A program made the translations under genes and the position numbers. Source: Muribaculaceae bacterium (GTDB lineage: Bacteria; Bacteroidota; Bacteroidia; Bacteroidales; Muribaculaceae). Taken from it: a DNA stretch of 64,000 nt. Numbering within the stretch: the stretch's first letter is position 1; every line of letters starts with the position of its first letter. Positions 8,960 through 18,255 of this stretch are shown here, piece by piece. Location of the stretch: contig JAGATX010000029.1 of NCBI GenBank assembly GCA_017621055.1, positions 1 through 64,000 of the forward strand, given 5' to 3'. The notes beneath the pieces were generated by a model. The model made no database searches and had not been told where the DNA came from. It saw only the letters and a program-made list of their open reading frames with translations.

Positions 8960-9869
8960 GGCGGTGAAAAATGAGCGAGTTTGTGCCGGAGGGGCTGACC
9001 TTGAGGGTCACCGTCGCGGACTCTATGAGCGGAATGTTGTGAGGCACATGACCTACCGGAGCATTGAATGCTACCGGGAACTTGTATGGCGCCACGGCAT
9101 CGCGTATCATCGTTTCCATATCGGCATAATTCTCGTCGGGGTGATATTCGGTGAACTGACCCACCACAAGACCGCCCAAAGCAGGCAGCACACCGCTGAG
9201 TTTGAGCTGATAGAGTATCCGCTCCACCTTATATATAGGTTCCGCCACATCTTCGATAAACAGAATTGTGCCGGGACGGATAATATCGTAAGGCGTGCTA
9301 ATGAGCTCGGCGAGTACGGCGAGATTTCCGCCGAGAAGTCTCCCGGCGGCTATGCCGTGGCGGTCGTAGGTATGCGCCGGGAAGGTATAGCATGGTGTAT
9401 CTCCTCCGAGTATATCTATCAGTGATGCAGTGTCGGGGTCGTCGGTGCCGAGCATGATCTGTGCTGCCATGGGCGAATGGATGCTGGCGATATCGTTGGC
9501 CGCCATCAGGGCATGGAGAGCCGATATATCCGAGAAACCTATCACCCATTTGGGGTCGTCGCGCAAGGGCAGCTGGGCGAGGCGGTCGAGGATGTGCACG
9601 GCGCCATATCCGCCGCGCGAGCAGAGGATTGCGCGGGTATCAGGGTCTGTGAGTGCCGCAGCCATATCATCGTAGCGCTCGGCGGCAGTACCGCTGAAAT
9701 GGCCGTTGCGTCCGAGCACGTGGGGCATGACCTCCACGCGATAACCCAGATTCTCGAGGACGGCGCGGGCGCCTTCCACCTTTTCGGCATCTACGGGGCC
9801 GGCGGGCGACACTATGCTTATTTTGTCGCCCTGCACCAGCGCGCGCGGGTAAAGTATTTCTCTATCCAT
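8940..9869 (-). CDS. ldcA: LD-carboxypeptidase (peptidase S66)
   Basis: Family S66 serine carboxypeptidases remove the terminal D-Ala from muropeptide tetrapeptides during peptidoglycan recycling, normally in the cytoplasm. The 309-residue protein shows the N-terminal VSPAGP, the SRGGYG turn at 84-89, the nucleophile in IGFSDIS (Ser113), the FIEDVAEP segment with a catalytic Glu, and GHVPHN with the His. I start it at the ATG at 9869, which gives the family N-terminus and overlaps the TrmH-like stop by 8 nt. An upstream in-frame extension to 10022 would lie inside that gene. Confidence 0.92.
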   Translation of the reverse strand: MDREILYPRALVQGDKISIVSPAGPVDAEKVEGARAVLENLGYRVEVMPHVLGRNGHFSGTAAERYDDMAAALTDPDTRAILCSRGGYGAVHILDRLAQLPLRDDPKWVIGFSDISALHALMAANDIASIHSPMAAQIMLGTDDPDTASLIDILGGDTPCYTFPAHTYDRHGIAAGRLLGGNLAVLAELISTPYDIIRPGTILFIEDVAEPIYKVERILYQLKLSGVLPALGGLVVGQFTEYHPDENYADMETMIRDAVAPYKFPVAFNAPVGHVPHNIPLIESATVTLKVSPSGTNSLIFHRHANGNR

Positions 9870-10401
9870 TGTTTCTAAGTTTACTGTAAAACGTCCACAT
9901 TGCCACGGCAGCCGATACCGCCACATTGAGCGAATGTTTTGTTCCGCTCTGGGGTATTTCGATGGCCTGGGGACAGGCGTCGACCACACGCTGGTCCACA
10001 CCGTCGACCTCGTTGCCGACAACTATGGCATACCGGCCATCAGGATGAATTTCGTAGCAGTCGAGCGGCGTGCTGTCGTGTACCAGTTCGAGGGCCGCGA
10101 CGGTATATCCTCCGGCCTTTAATTCTTCCACGGCGGTGAGAGCGTCCGTACAATACGACCATGCCACGCTGTCTTCGGCGCCAAGTGCCGTTTTGTGTAT
10201 TTCAGGCGACGGCGGGCAGGCCGTTATGCCGCACAGCACCAGCCGCTCGACGGCAAAACCGTCGGCGCTGCGGAATATGGAACCTATATTGTTCAGCGAA
10301 CGTATATTGTCCAGCACGACGACAAGGGGAATTTTGCGCCGACGGCGGAATTCCTCCACGCTGACGCGATCCATTTCCCATATGGTTTTCTTAAGACTCA
10401 T
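9862..10401 (-). CDS. TrmH/SpoU family RNA 2'-O-methyltransferase
   Basis: A 179-residue SPOUT-fold methyltransferase with the three knot motifs: NIGSIFRSADGF (about 34-45), IVVGNEVDGV (about 126-135) and SLNVAVSAAVAMW at the C-terminus. It methylates a ribose in tRNA or rRNA. TrmH-type enzymes modify G18 of tRNA, but this subgroup's target cannot be fixed by sequence. The ATG at 10401 is preferred over one at 10425 because the -7 promoter box overlaps the latter. It heads the run down to upp. Confidence 0.9.
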   Translation of the reverse strand: MSLKKTIWEMDRVSVEEFRRRRKIPLVVVLDNIRSLNNIGSIFRSADGFAVERLVLCGITACPPSPEIHKTALGAEDSVAWSYCTDALTAVEELKAGGYTVAALELVHDSTPLDCYEIHPDGRYAIVVGNEVDGVDQRVVDACPQAIEIPQSGTKHSLNVAVSAAVAMWTFYSKLRNNG

Positions 10402-10422
10402 ACGCAATGCTCTATTTTTCCA

Positions 10423-10430
10423 CAAAGATA
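10423..10430 (-). promoter_or_regulatory. -7 element before the TrmH-like gene
   Basis: The minus strand reads TATCTTTG, fitting TAnnTTTG, about 22 nt before the chosen start. No good -33 TTTG is seen at the expected spacing. Confidence 0.45.
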
Positions 10431-10488
10431 CCTATAATTTCTGATATCGCTGAGCCCCACGATATGTTATTTTTCAAGAAGTTTTTCT

Positions 10489-10496
10489 TAACTTTG
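10489..10496 (+). promoter_or_regulatory. -7 element before the glycerophosphodiesterase gene
   Basis: TAACTTTG lies 44 nt upstream of the ATG at 10540. The -33 position shows only a T-rich stretch. Together with the opposing box at 10423-10430 this makes a divergent promoter region. Confidence 0.5.
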
Positions 10497-10539
10497 TGCA
10501 CAAATCCTTTTTATCTCACAAGAAGACCCTGAAATCACC

Positions 10540-12495
10540 ATGAAACACATTTATCTTACAACACTTGCGCTTCTGACAGCGCTCGGTGCCCTTGCACAGC
10601 CACAGCTGGTAGGTCATCGCGGCAGCGGCTATGGCGTGGAGAGCACCGAAGAGGCCTTCCGCCGCGGTGCCGAACTGGGATACGTATGGGTAGAATCGGA
10701 CCTTAAGGTCACCGGCGACAAACAGTTTGTTCTGAGTCACGACGACGATACCAAGCGCCTTGGAGGCACTCTGACCATCGCCACCTCCACGCTGGCACAG
10801 CTGCAGGCCGAAACACTTACGCAGAAACGTAGCGGCGTGACATACACCGGCAAACTGATGTCGCTGCCCGAATGGCTGGCTCTCTGCGACGAACTCGGCC
10901 AGAAACCGCTCATTGAACTTAAATGGGCCACAGGGGTGAACAACAACGACTGCTCCAACATACCTCTGCTGATCAGCACCATCGAACAGGCCGGATACCG
11001 CGACAAATGCATAATCATGACGTCCATGAAAAAGTGCCTGGAATATATCCGCACCAATTACCCCGATATCGAGCTGCAATTCCTCACCGGCCAGTACTGG
11101 AGCAACCACTTCGACTGGTGCGTGACCCACGGTATCGACGCCGACATACAGGCCGGATATTTTGAGCAGAGTACCGTGGAACGCTTTCATAATGCGGGTC
11201 TGAAAGTCAACATGTGGACCACCAACGACCTCTCGGGCTACCGCAAATATGCAGGATGGGGATGCGACTTCATCACCACCGACCGTCTGGACGCCAACAA
11301 CCTGCCTGAAATAGTACCGCCGCCAACCTACCCCGAGCCAGGCGAGGTAGACATCGTGTTCGAACGGCTGTGGATTAAATCTACCACCACAGGCGACGCT
11401 CCGGAACATATAGACGGCACCAACGCCCAGCAGGGCACGGCAGTGAACGGCATTTTCTATGTCAACGACTGCGCCGACAGACTCATCTACACATTTACCG
11501 ACGGTATATGCACAGGCAGCATGCCCGGCGGCGCCGGATGGGGTTGCTGCCGCGACGATGCCGGCAACATCATTGTGCGCGACGACAAACTCTCCGGCAC
11601 CGAGCACTCATTCATAATCTATCCTTCCGGAGCCACCGCCGCCCAGCCCGGCGAACCCGTGCGTCTCACCGTAGAGGTGCCCGTTGCCGGTCAGACCAAC
11701 TTTATCAGTGCCGCCGGCAATGTTTTAGGCTCCGAGGGCGGCTATATCTATCTTTATCCCCGCGACAAACGCCTGGTAAACCTCATCCACCTCGCCGGCG
11801 GCGCAATTGAAAGCGTAAATCAGTCGGCCGAACTGGAAATCATGGGTTCCGCCGCCGGATATGTCATTCCTACAGCCAACAAGGCCACCGACTGGTATTA
11901 TCAGGTGCGCAACAAGGGAATCTATTTCTACCGGGGCGCCGTGAGCGATGATTTTTCTGTCGGCAATTCGTCGACAACGGCACCGGCACGCAACAGCACC
12001 GGTGGCGCCGCCTTCTTCACCATCAACGACAACCGCATATTCATCCATAATTCGGGAGCCAACTATATGGGCGGCTTCACCGTGCGCAATATCTCCACCG
12101 ACGCCGTTATTGCCAACGTGGAGCCTATCGGCGCCCTCGGCTACGAGACAGGAGGCAACTATTCCACCTTTAACTGGCTTATCGCCGAGGAGACGGCACC
12201 ACAGGAATTCACCATCTATCAATATTGCCCTGCCAACGGCATGGCAGCCTACCGGCTCTATAACCGTCTTGCCGGTGTTACCAATGTCAGCGTCGGAGCC
12301 GCCCCCTCATGCCGGATTGAAGGCACAACCCTCCGGATCAGCGGCGTGGACACCACTGTTCCAGTCACTGTCTACTCTCTCACGGGAACTGCCGCCGCCT
12401 ATGGCACCGCTTCCGCCACCGACCTCGGCAGCATCGCTCCCGGCATATACATTGCCCGCGCCGGCAACAATGCATTCAAGATAGCAATCCGATAA
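10540..12495 (+). CDS. Secreted glycerophosphodiester phosphodiesterase with propeller-like domain and T9SS-type tail
   Basis: A 651-residue protein. Residues 1-19 form a signal peptide. The catalytic GDPD domain (about 22-265) has HRG at 26-28, Glu52/Asp54 and His67, the residues that bind metal and substrate when glycerophosphodiesters are hydrolysed to glycerol-3-phosphate and an alcohol. Residues about 270-600 form a beta-rich region with a DDAGNIIV motif. That region resembles the N-terminal part of the two giant proteins near 31.5-38.2 kb. The last 60 or so residues end LGSIAPGIYIARAG...KIAIR, typical of type A sorting domains for type IX secretion, so surface display is likely. An intrinsic terminator follows. 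Confidence 0.9.
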   Translation: MKHIYLTTLALLTALGALAQPQLVGHRGSGYGVESTEEAFRRGAELGYVWVESDLKVTGDKQFVLSHDDDTKRLGGTLTIATSTLAQLQAETLTQKRSGVTYTGKLMSLPEWLALCDELGQKPLIELKWATGVNNNDCSNIPLLISTIEQAGYRDKCIIMTSMKKCLEYIRTNYPDIELQFLTGQYWSNHFDWCVTHGIDADIQAGYFEQSTVERFHNAGLKVNMWTTNDLSGYRKYAGWGCDFITTDRLDANNLPEIVPPPTYPEPGEVDIVFERLWIKSTTTGDAPEHIDGTNAQQGTAVNGIFYVNDCADRLIYTFTDGICTGSMPGGAGWGCCRDDAGNIIVRDDKLSGTEHSFIIYPSGATAAQPGEPVRLTVEVPVAGQTNFISAAGNVLGSEGGYIYLYPRDKRLVNLIHLAGGAIESVNQSAELEIMGSAAGYVIPTANKATDWYYQVRNKGIYFYRGAVSDDFSVGNSSTTAPARNSTGGAAFFTINDNRIFIHNSGANYMGGFTVRNISTDAVIANVEPIGALGYETGGNYSTFNWLIAEETAPQEFTIYQYCPANGMAAYRLYNRLAGVTNVSVGAAPSCRIEGTTLRISGVDTTVPVTVYSLTGTAAAYGTASATDLGSIAPGIYIARAGNNAFKIAIR

Positions 12496-12514
12496 ATCAA
12501 CCATCATTTGGTAC

Positions 12515-12547
12515 AACTCCGTCACCGCGCCGTGGCGGAGTTTTTTA
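12515..12547 (+). terminator. Intrinsic terminator after the GDPD gene
   Basis: An 11-bp stem (arms 12515-12525 and 12532-12542, one G-U pair) with a CGCGCC-type loop is followed by a T6 run, 20 nt after the stop codon. Confidence 0.85.
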
Positions 12548-13000
12548 GTATCTACATTGATGTAGAAAACATGTTGATAACCGTCGATATTCCTCACAAA
12601 AGAATTTGAAAACTAAATTTGGAAAGAGCTACCAATTGCATTATACAACCACCGCTTCCATAAATGCAAGGTTTTGCCCGTCAAAGTTATCGGCCGGTTA
12701 TAATCGGTGTAACCTACATTGTCAACGGTGTTATCAACACCTCAAAGTTATTAAAATATCGACAATAAACATTATCAACACAATGTAGATAACCGAGATA
12801 TTATATTAATTTTCAATAGCATACAATGTAGATAAAGTGTAGATAGCCGAATATCTCAATTCAATAACCAAAAAGTCAAGTATTTTGGAAGAAACTTATC
12901 GATATTATCTACACCCATTATTATTACTCTTAAATTCTTTATGTGATTAAATTTTTTTTTAAAACTAAAACCCATAAAAATAAAGAGTGTTGATAAACCG
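12548..13000. other. AT-rich intergenic region with clustered DnaA-box-like 9-mers (candidate oriC)
   Basis: This stretch has no credible gene and is far more AT-rich than its surroundings. Exact TTATCAACA or TTATCTACA 9-mers occur at 12731-12739 (+), 12772-12780 (+), 12905-12913 (+), 12572-12580 (-), 12784-12792 (-), 12827-12835 (-) and 12988-12996 (-). Near matches lie at 12548-12556, 12561-12569 and 12838-12846. These resemble the DnaA box TTATNCACA, and AT-rich runs at 12798-12820 and 12940-12970 could serve as unwinding elements. A replication origin is the best single explanation. dnaA is not adjacent, and gene orientation around the site does not show the usual divergence, so this remains inference. 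Confidence 0.5.
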
Positions 13001-13014
13001 CCGGAAAAGTTCAT

Positions 13015-13051
13015 AAAAAACCTCGGCGGCCCGTTGAGGCATGCCGAGGTT
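13015..13051 (-). terminator. Intrinsic terminator after the S41 protease gene
   Basis: On the minus strand an AACCTCGGC/GCCGAGGTT stem (arms 13043-13051 and 13019-13027) is followed by a T6 run at 13020-13015. It closes the parE-coaD-protease transcript about 110 nt after the stop. Confidence 0.8.
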
Positions 13052-13158
13052 ACAAACAATTCCGTATATCTTTCGGGGCCGTCGCGGCCGCTTAAATTTT
13101 CTGTTGCAAAATTACAGAAAGGTGCAGGTTCGGGCAATACCGCCGAAAGAGTATTTTT

Positions 13159-14811
13159 TCAACGCCCTCGCAGGAGGTTGTTGTATCGGTCGGTGTCGTT
13201 GATAAGGCGCAGGGCCTCGCCGTAGTCTTTGTTCAGGGGGCTGAGGGCACGGAAATATGAGCCTTTTTCATATAGGTCGCGGCTCATCAGGCCTTTTATG
13301 GCGCCTTTTATCAATGGAGCAGACCGATCCCACATCTGCTGGTTGAATTCTATGCCTTTTTCAGTGGCGTTGTCGATAAGCTGCTGCGTCAGTGCCGTGT
13401 CAGGTTCGAAATCGGCAAGGAAGGCATCGGCATCGGGATATTGCGCCAGAAGTGCCGCGCGGTTTGCATCCACATAGTTTATGACAGTGCGGTTGATGAG
13501 TCCTTTTGCCACGATGTCGCGGTAGTAGGTGGAATAATAGGAGGTGTCGGCCGGAACAAATACATCGGGGATGATACCTCCGCCACCATAGACGGGGCGG
13601 TGATTGTTGAGGGTGTGATAAAGCAGCGAATCGGGGCGTGCTATCGAATCGGCGCTCCACAGCTCGCCGGCAGTGTAGCGTTGGTACACTTCGCGCTGAT
13701 AGTCTTCGGAGTGGCCGCGGTCGTAGTGTTTCTGAATGCAGCGGCCCGAGGGTGTGTAGTATCGCGATACTGTGAGACGTATCATCGAGCCGTCCGGGAA
13801 GGGGAAGGGCCGTTGCACGAGGCCCTTGCCGAAGGTACGGCGTCCGACGATGAGGCCGCGGTCGTTATCCTGAATGGCGCCGGCGAAAATCTCGGCGGCG
13901 GAGGCCGAGTACTGGTTTGCTATCACCACTATCCTGCCGGTGAAATCGCCCTCGGTGGGAGTGACGTACTGCTGGGGCTGTACGCGCCGTCCTGCCGTGC
14001 TTACCACAGGAGTGCCGGCAGGCAGAAATTCAGATGCCAGTTCGAAAGCTGAGCCAAGATATCCGCCGCCGTTATCGCTGAGGTCTATGATAAGATTGCG
14101 CATGCCCTGTTGTTTGAGCGAGGCTATGGCATCGGCGGCTTCGCGGGCTGTTTCCTCGGCGAAGCGGGTAATGCGGATGTAGCCCGTCACGGAGTCGGCC
14201 ATGAAAATCTCATCGACACTATAGACGGGAATATCGTCGCGCACGACGGTGAAGTCTATTATTTCGTCGCCACGTTTTACCTTCAGGTCTACCGACGATC
14301 CTTTGGGGCCGCGCAGAACTTTCTTGACATTGTTAGTGGGCATGCGCACGCCGGCTATCACAGTGTCGTTGGCACTGAGAATGCGGTCGCCGGGCAGAAT
14401 GCCCACGCGCTCGGAAGGACCGCCGGCTGTGGGCTGTATTACATAGACGGTATCCTCGAGCATATTGAACTGAATGCCTATGCCGCTGAATTTGCCGTCG
14501 AGAGGCTCTGTAAATTCGGCGGTTTCGGTGGATGTTGTGTATGCCGAATGGGGGTCGAGGGTGCGCAACATGGCGCGTATGGCCTCGTCGACAAGAGTGT
14601 CGTTATCGACAGTCTCAACATAGTAGTTGTCGATAATTGCGGCGGCGGTGCGCAGTTTTCGGTCGGGGCTGATGGCACCGGTTTCTGTCGACGACGTTAT
14701 GCCGTTGTTGGCTGTCGAGGCATTCGAACCGCTGCGGCGCGCATCGGCATTGAAAGCCACGCTTCCTAAGACAGTGGCGCCGATAAGTATTGTCAGCAGG
14801 TGTTTCTTCAT
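13159..14811 (-). CDS. S41 family C-terminal processing peptidase
   Basis: A 550-residue serine protease of the CtpA/Prc type with a signal peptide (residues 1-24), so it acts in the periplasm. A PDZ domain (about 90-175) contains the usual GILPGDRILSANDT. The catalytic serine lies in NQYSASAAEIFAGA near residue 303 and the lysine in RTFGKGLVQ near 325, forming the Ser-Lys dyad. A C-terminal extension of about 150 residues follows. Such proteases trim or degrade secreted and envelope proteins. It is the last gene after parE and coaD, with a 21-nt gap from coaD. Confidence 0.94.
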   Translation of the reverse strand: MKKHLLTILIGATVLGSVAFNADARRSGSNASTANNGITSSTETGAISPDRKLRTAAAIIDNYYVETVDNDTLVDEAIRAMLRTLDPHSAYTTSTETAEFTEPLDGKFSGIGIQFNMLEDTVYVIQPTAGGPSERVGILPGDRILSANDTVIAGVRMPTNNVKKVLRGPKGSSVDLKVKRGDEIIDFTVVRDDIPVYSVDEIFMADSVTGYIRITRFAEETAREAADAIASLKQQGMRNLIIDLSDNGGGYLGSAFELASEFLPAGTPVVSTAGRRVQPQQYVTPTEGDFTGRIVVIANQYSASAAEIFAGAIQDNDRGLIVGRRTFGKGLVQRPFPFPDGSMIRLTVSRYYTPSGRCIQKHYDRGHSEDYQREVYQRYTAGELWSADSIARPDSLLYHTLNNHRPVYGGGGIIPDVFVPADTSYYSTYYRDIVAKGLINRTVINYVDANRAALLAQYPDADAFLADFEPDTALTQQLIDNATEKGIEFNQQMWDRSAPLIKGAIKGLMSRDLYEKGSYFRALSPLNKDYGEALRLINDTDRYNNLLRGR

Positions 14812-14832
14812 TTCTATATAATGTACAGTTTT

Positions 14833-15306
14833 TTATACTTTGTGAGGCAGGAATGCCGATACATCGGCGCCGTATCTCTGCAGTTCGCGCACCAGCGACG
14901 CCGAGACGGCGGCAAGGTCTGGGCGGCTGAAGAGTATCACGGTATCGATACCTGCCAGACGCATGTTCACGTCGGCCATATCGCGCTCATATTCGAAGTC
15001 GCGGACCGAGCGCACGCCGCGCAGCAGCGCCATGGCGCCGGCGGCACGTGCGAAATCAACAGTGAGACCGGTGTATGCGGCGACACTCACGCGGGGCTCG
15101 TCGGCATAGAGTTGTTCTATGGCGGCTACGGCGCTGCCGCTACGGTGCCGGTCGGCTTTTTCGGCGTTGACGCCCACGGCGACGATTATTCTGTCGAACA
15201 GCGCAAGACCCCGGCTCACTATGTCGGCATGGCCGACGGTGAAGGGGTCGAAGCTGCCGGCATAGACAGCAATGCGACACTCAGCCGCGGTCGATTTCCC
15301 TGTCAT
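14833..15306 (-). CDS. coaD: Phosphopantetheine adenylyltransferase
   Basis: Transfers AMP from ATP to 4'-phosphopantetheine to make dephospho-CoA, the penultimate step of coenzyme A synthesis. The 157-residue length is normal. The nucleotidyltransferase signature [10 protein letters not shown] is at residues 17-26, and the C-terminal substrate region contains [16 protein letters not shown]. The start used overlaps the end of parE by 26 nt. The family core starts near residue 11. Confidence 0.95.
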   Translation of the reverse strand: MTGKSTAAECRIAVYAGSFDPFTVGHADIVSRGLALFDRIIVAVGVNAEKADRHRSGSAVAAIEQLYADEPRVSVAAYTGLTVDFARAAGAMALLRGVRSVRDFEYERDMADVNMRLAGIDTVILFSRPDLAAVSASLVRELQRYGADVSAFLPHKV

Positions 15307-17230
15307 CTTCTATTACAAGATTATCTATGATAAAGTTCTGGCGCTCCATGGTGTTTTTGCCCATGTAGAATTCGAGGACCTCGTCTACGCCGTCGTCTTT
15401 GCGGAGGCTCACGCGGTCCACTCTCATCTCCGGGCCTATGAAAGCGCGGAATTCATCATGCGAAATTTCACCCAGACCTTTGAAACGTGTAATCTCGGCA
15501 TGGTCGCCGAAGCGGTGGATGGCCGCCACTCGTTCCTCATCATTATAGCAATAAACGGTATCGTCGGCCGGTGCCTTGCCCTTGCCGCGACGCATGGTCT
15601 TGCCGTTGCGAACGCGGAATAGAGGTGTCTGAAGCACGTAGACGTGGCCCTTCTTTATCAGATCCGGGAAGTACTGAAGGAAGAAGGTGAGCATGAGCAG
15701 GCGTATGTGCATTCCGTCCACATCGGCATCGGTGGCGATGATAACGTTGTTGTACCGCAACCCGTCGATACTGTCCTCGATGTTGAGGGCGGCCTGCAGC
15801 AGCGAGAATTCCTCGTTGGTGTAGAGTTCTTTTTTCGAGGCACCGTAACTGTTGAGGGGCTTGCCGCGCAGTTTGAATACTGCCTGCGTCTCAACGTCGC
15901 GTGCTTTTTCGATAGAGCCGCCGGCGGAGTCGCCCTCGACGATAAAGATGCTCGAAGCAAGTTTTTTCTCCTCGTTGCCGCGGGTATCATTGAGGTGCAC
16001 GCGGCAGTCGTTGAGCTTGCGGTTATAAAGGCTGACCTTTTTAGCCGTTTCGCGGGCTTTTTTTGCAACGCCGGCCACTTCGCGGCGGTCGCGCTCGCTT
16101 TTCTGTATCTTCTGGAGCATCACGTCGGCCAGCGGCAGATCGCGGTGCAGGTAGTTGTCGAGTTCTTTCTTGACGAAGTCACCGATGTATTTAGCTATCG
16201 ATGGTCCGTCGTCGCCCATGTCGCGCGAATTGAGCTTTGTCTTTGTCTGACTGTCGAAAACGGGGTTGGAAACTGATATTGACACAGCCCCCACCATACC
16301 GTTGCGAATGTCCGAAAACTCGAAATTGCGACCGAAATACTCCTTGATGGTACGCGACACCGCTTCCTTGAAGGCGCTCTGGTGAGTACCGCCCTGAGGA
16401 GTGTACTGGCCGTTGACAAACGAATAGAATTCCTCGCCGTACTGGTCGGTGTGCGTCAGGGCCATCTCTATATCCTTACCTTTGAGATGGATGATGTCGT
16501 AGAGCGGTTTCGACGACATACGTTGTGCCAGCAGATCCTTCAGGCCGTTGCGGCTGATATGGCGCACTCCGTTGAGAACGATGGCAAGACCGGTGTGGAG
16601 GTAGGTATAGTTCTTAATAAGCGGCAATATGTGGTCGTCGAGGAAACGATAGCCTTTGAAAAGCGATGCATCGGGGGTGAAGCGCACAAGGGTGCCGTCC
16701 GGAGCATCGGTATCCTTTATATCATCATCTTCCACAAGAATGCCTTCGCTGAAGAGAGCGCGCCGAGAGCGACCGCCGCGATAGGATATTATCTCCATAG
16801 CCGACGACAGGGCGTTGACGGCCTTGATGCCCACGCCGTTGAGACCCACGGTCTTGGCAAAAGCGCCTTCGCGGTATTTGCCGCCGGTATTGATTTTGGA
16901 CGCCACATCGACAACGCTGCCAAGAGGGATGCCGCGTCCATAGTCGCGCACGGTGACATTGCCCCCGACGATATCGGTATCGACAGTGACATCAATCTGG
17001 TGGCCGTGACCCATGATGAATTCATCGAGCGAATTGTCCATCACCTCTTTGAGAAGCACATAAATACCGTCGTCGGCATCGTCGCCGTTGCCGAGTTTAC
17101 CGATATACATGCCGGGGCGAAGACGGATATGCTCTCGCCAGTCCAGACTTTCGATGTCCTCTTCGGTATATTCGGGTGCTGGCGCCGCTGTGGGTTCGTC
17201 GGGTTCGGTGATGCTGAATAAGTCGCTCAT
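15281..17230 (-). CDS. parE: DNA topoisomerase IV subunit B
   Basis: The ATPase subunit of a type IIA topoisomerase that decatenates chromosomes. Visible motifs are the GHKL ATP site ([29 protein letters not shown]), the TOPRIM metal site (EGDSAGG and [12 protein letters not shown]) and the C-terminal FKGLGEI. At 649 residues, and with this PGMYIG/GKL N-terminus, it fits ParE of Bacteroidota better than GyrB, which is usually annotated separately. parC is not in the window. It heads the parE-coaD-protease run and has its own promoter. Confidence 0.92.
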   Translation of the reverse strand: MSDLFSITEPDEPTAAPAPEYTEEDIESLDWREHIRLRPGMYIGKLGNGDDADDGIYVLLKEVMDNSLDEFIMGHGHQIDVTVDTDIVGGNVTVRDYGRGIPLGSVVDVASKINTGGKYREGAFAKTVGLNGVGIKAVNALSSAMEIISYRGGRSRRALFSEGILVEDDDIKDTDAPDGTLVRFTPDASLFKGYRFLDDHILPLIKNYTYLHTGLAIVLNGVRHISRNGLKDLLAQRMSSKPLYDIIHLKGKDIEMALTHTDQYGEEFYSFVNGQYTPQGGTHQSAFKEAVSRTIKEYFGRNFEFSDIRNGMVGAVSISVSNPVFDSQTKTKLNSRDMGDDGPSIAKYIGDFVKKELDNYLHRDLPLADVMLQKIQKSERDRREVAGVAKKARETAKKVSLYNRKLNDCRVHLNDTRGNEEKKLASSIFIVEGDSAGGSIEKARDVETQAVFKLRGKPLNSYGASKKELYTNEEFSLLQAALNIEDSIDGLRYNNVIIATDADVDGMHIRLLMLTFFLQYFPDLIKKGHVYVLQTPLFRVRNGKTMRRGKGKAPADDTVYCYNDEERVAAIHRFGDHAEITRFKGLGEISHDEFRAFIGPEMRVDRVSLRKDDGVDEVLEFYMGKNTMERQNFIIDNLVIEDDREIDRG

Positions 17231-17256
17231 AATGGTGATGATTTTGTGCGTTTCTA

Positions 17257-17286
17257 CAAAAGTACAAAAAAATAACCTAACTGCAA
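17257..17286 (-). promoter_or_regulatory. Promoter of parE-coaD-S41 protease
   Basis: The minus strand reads TTG at 17286-17284 and TACTTTTG at 17264-17257 with a 19-bp spacer, about 27 nt before the parE start. Confidence 0.65.
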
Positions 17287-17344
17287 CTCAACACGTGCTA
17301 AAACACCTTAAAAGCCCACTTTCCGACAGGATACGGCGGCAGTT

Positions 17345-17977
17345 TCAGCGTTTGCGGATAATTGTGAGGCCGTCGCGCACCGGTATGATAACCTTTTCCA
17401 CGCGGGTGTCGGCAGCGACGAGGTCGTTGAATTGGCGGATGCCTTCCGTCTGGGCGTCGGCGGCGGTATCTGCCAGCACTTTGTCGCTCCAGAGCGTGTT
17501 GTCGGCTATTATGTAGCTTCCGGAGGGCATAGCGTCGACGAGCAGGCGGTAGTACCGGCAGTATCGGCGTTTGTTGGCGTCGATAAATGCCATGTCGAAA
17601 GGAGCACCCCCGCTCAGCAACGTCGGAAGCACCTCTTCGGCATCGCCGATATGCAGCGTGATGTCGCTCCCGCGTGGCGAGGCGGCCAGGGTGGCCGACA
17701 GCTCGTCGGCATAGTCGCCGTCGACCTCTATGGTATCTATATGACAGCCGCAGGGCATGGCTCCGGCCATGCTCAGGGTGGAGTAGCCGGTGAATGTACC
17801 CAGTTCCACAATGCGTTTGGGGGCTATCATGCGTGTGAGCATGGCCAGCAGACGACCCTGGGCGTGGTCGCTGCACATGCGCGGGTACAGGCGCGTGAGG
17901 TGTGTGTGCCGGTAAAGTGCGGCGAGTTCCGGAGGCTCGGCGTCGATGTGGGCGGATATGTAGTCGTCGAGTTCCAT
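17345..17977 (-). CDS. Class I SAM-dependent O-methyltransferase
   Basis: A 210-residue protein of the caffeoyl-CoA/catechol O-methyltransferase type. The SAM-binding region is IVELGTFTGYSTLSMA (about 55-70), followed by IDTIEVDG, the metal-binding FIDANK, and IIADNTLW. These enzymes methylate catechol-like hydroxyls using a divalent metal. The bacterial substrate is unknown. The ATG at 17977 overlaps the preceding small gene's stop (TGATG). Longer in-frame extensions run through that gene and are rejected. Confidence 0.9.
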   Translation of the reverse strand: MELDDYISAHIDAEPPELAALYRHTHLTRLYPRMCSDHAQGRLLAMLTRMIAPKRIVELGTFTGYSTLSMAGAMPCGCHIDTIEVDGDYADELSATLAASPRGSDITLHIGDAEEVLPTLLSGGAPFDMAFIDANKRRYCRYYRLLVDAMPSGSYIIADNTLWSDKVLADTAADAQTEGIRQFNDLVAADTRVEKVIIPVRDGLTIIRKR

Positions 17978-18255
17978 CACAGTACAAAGCACATGTAGGC
18001 CACTGCGGCGTGGGTCAACCACATCAGAGTCAGCAGTATCCATGCCAGTGCCGCGCGGGTGGGATAGCATTTCCATGCACACCAGGCGCTGAGCAGCACA
18101 TAGAATGGATACAGCCACAGCAACGTACGGTATTCTCCACCGGGGGGAGTGCCCGTGAGCAGCCACGGGAACATCAGCACCGGCAGGGCGCTGACGATAT
18201 CGGCGATTTTAAATCCCGTAGGAATAGGGTTTTCGGGCAGATAGTCCTCGCTCAT
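17977..18255 (-). CDS. Small hydrophobic membrane protein, unknown function
   Basis: A 92-residue protein that I cannot assign. It has two to three hydrophobic helices (about 20-35, 43-60 and 67-91) separated by a short Pro/Gly-rich loop, so it is probably an inner-membrane protein. It overlaps the epimerase stop by 4 nt and the O-methyltransferase start by 1 nt, so the three are likely translated as a coupled unit. The tight fit is the main evidence that it is a real gene. Confidence 0.7.
   Translation of the reverse strand: MSEDYLPENPIPTGFKIADIVSALPVLMFPWLLTGTPPGGEYRTLLWLYPFYVLLSAWCAWKCYPTRAALAWILLTLMWLTHAAVAYMCFVL

Noticed and set aside
12548-13000. Replication terminus or dif site in the AT-rich gap
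   Set aside because: Gene orientations converge here, but no 28-bp XerCD-type dyad is visible, while DnaA-box-like 9-mers are abundant. I keep the origin as the favoured but unproven reading.
12606-13137. Small open frames (62-93 codons) inside the AT-rich gap
   Set aside because: They cross the DnaA-box cluster and a terminator, and have no family pattern or good initiation context.
17345-18166. A longer O-methyltransferase start
   Set aside because: The extension lies within the small membrane protein gene and adds no family sequence. The ATG at 17977 gives the normal N-terminus.
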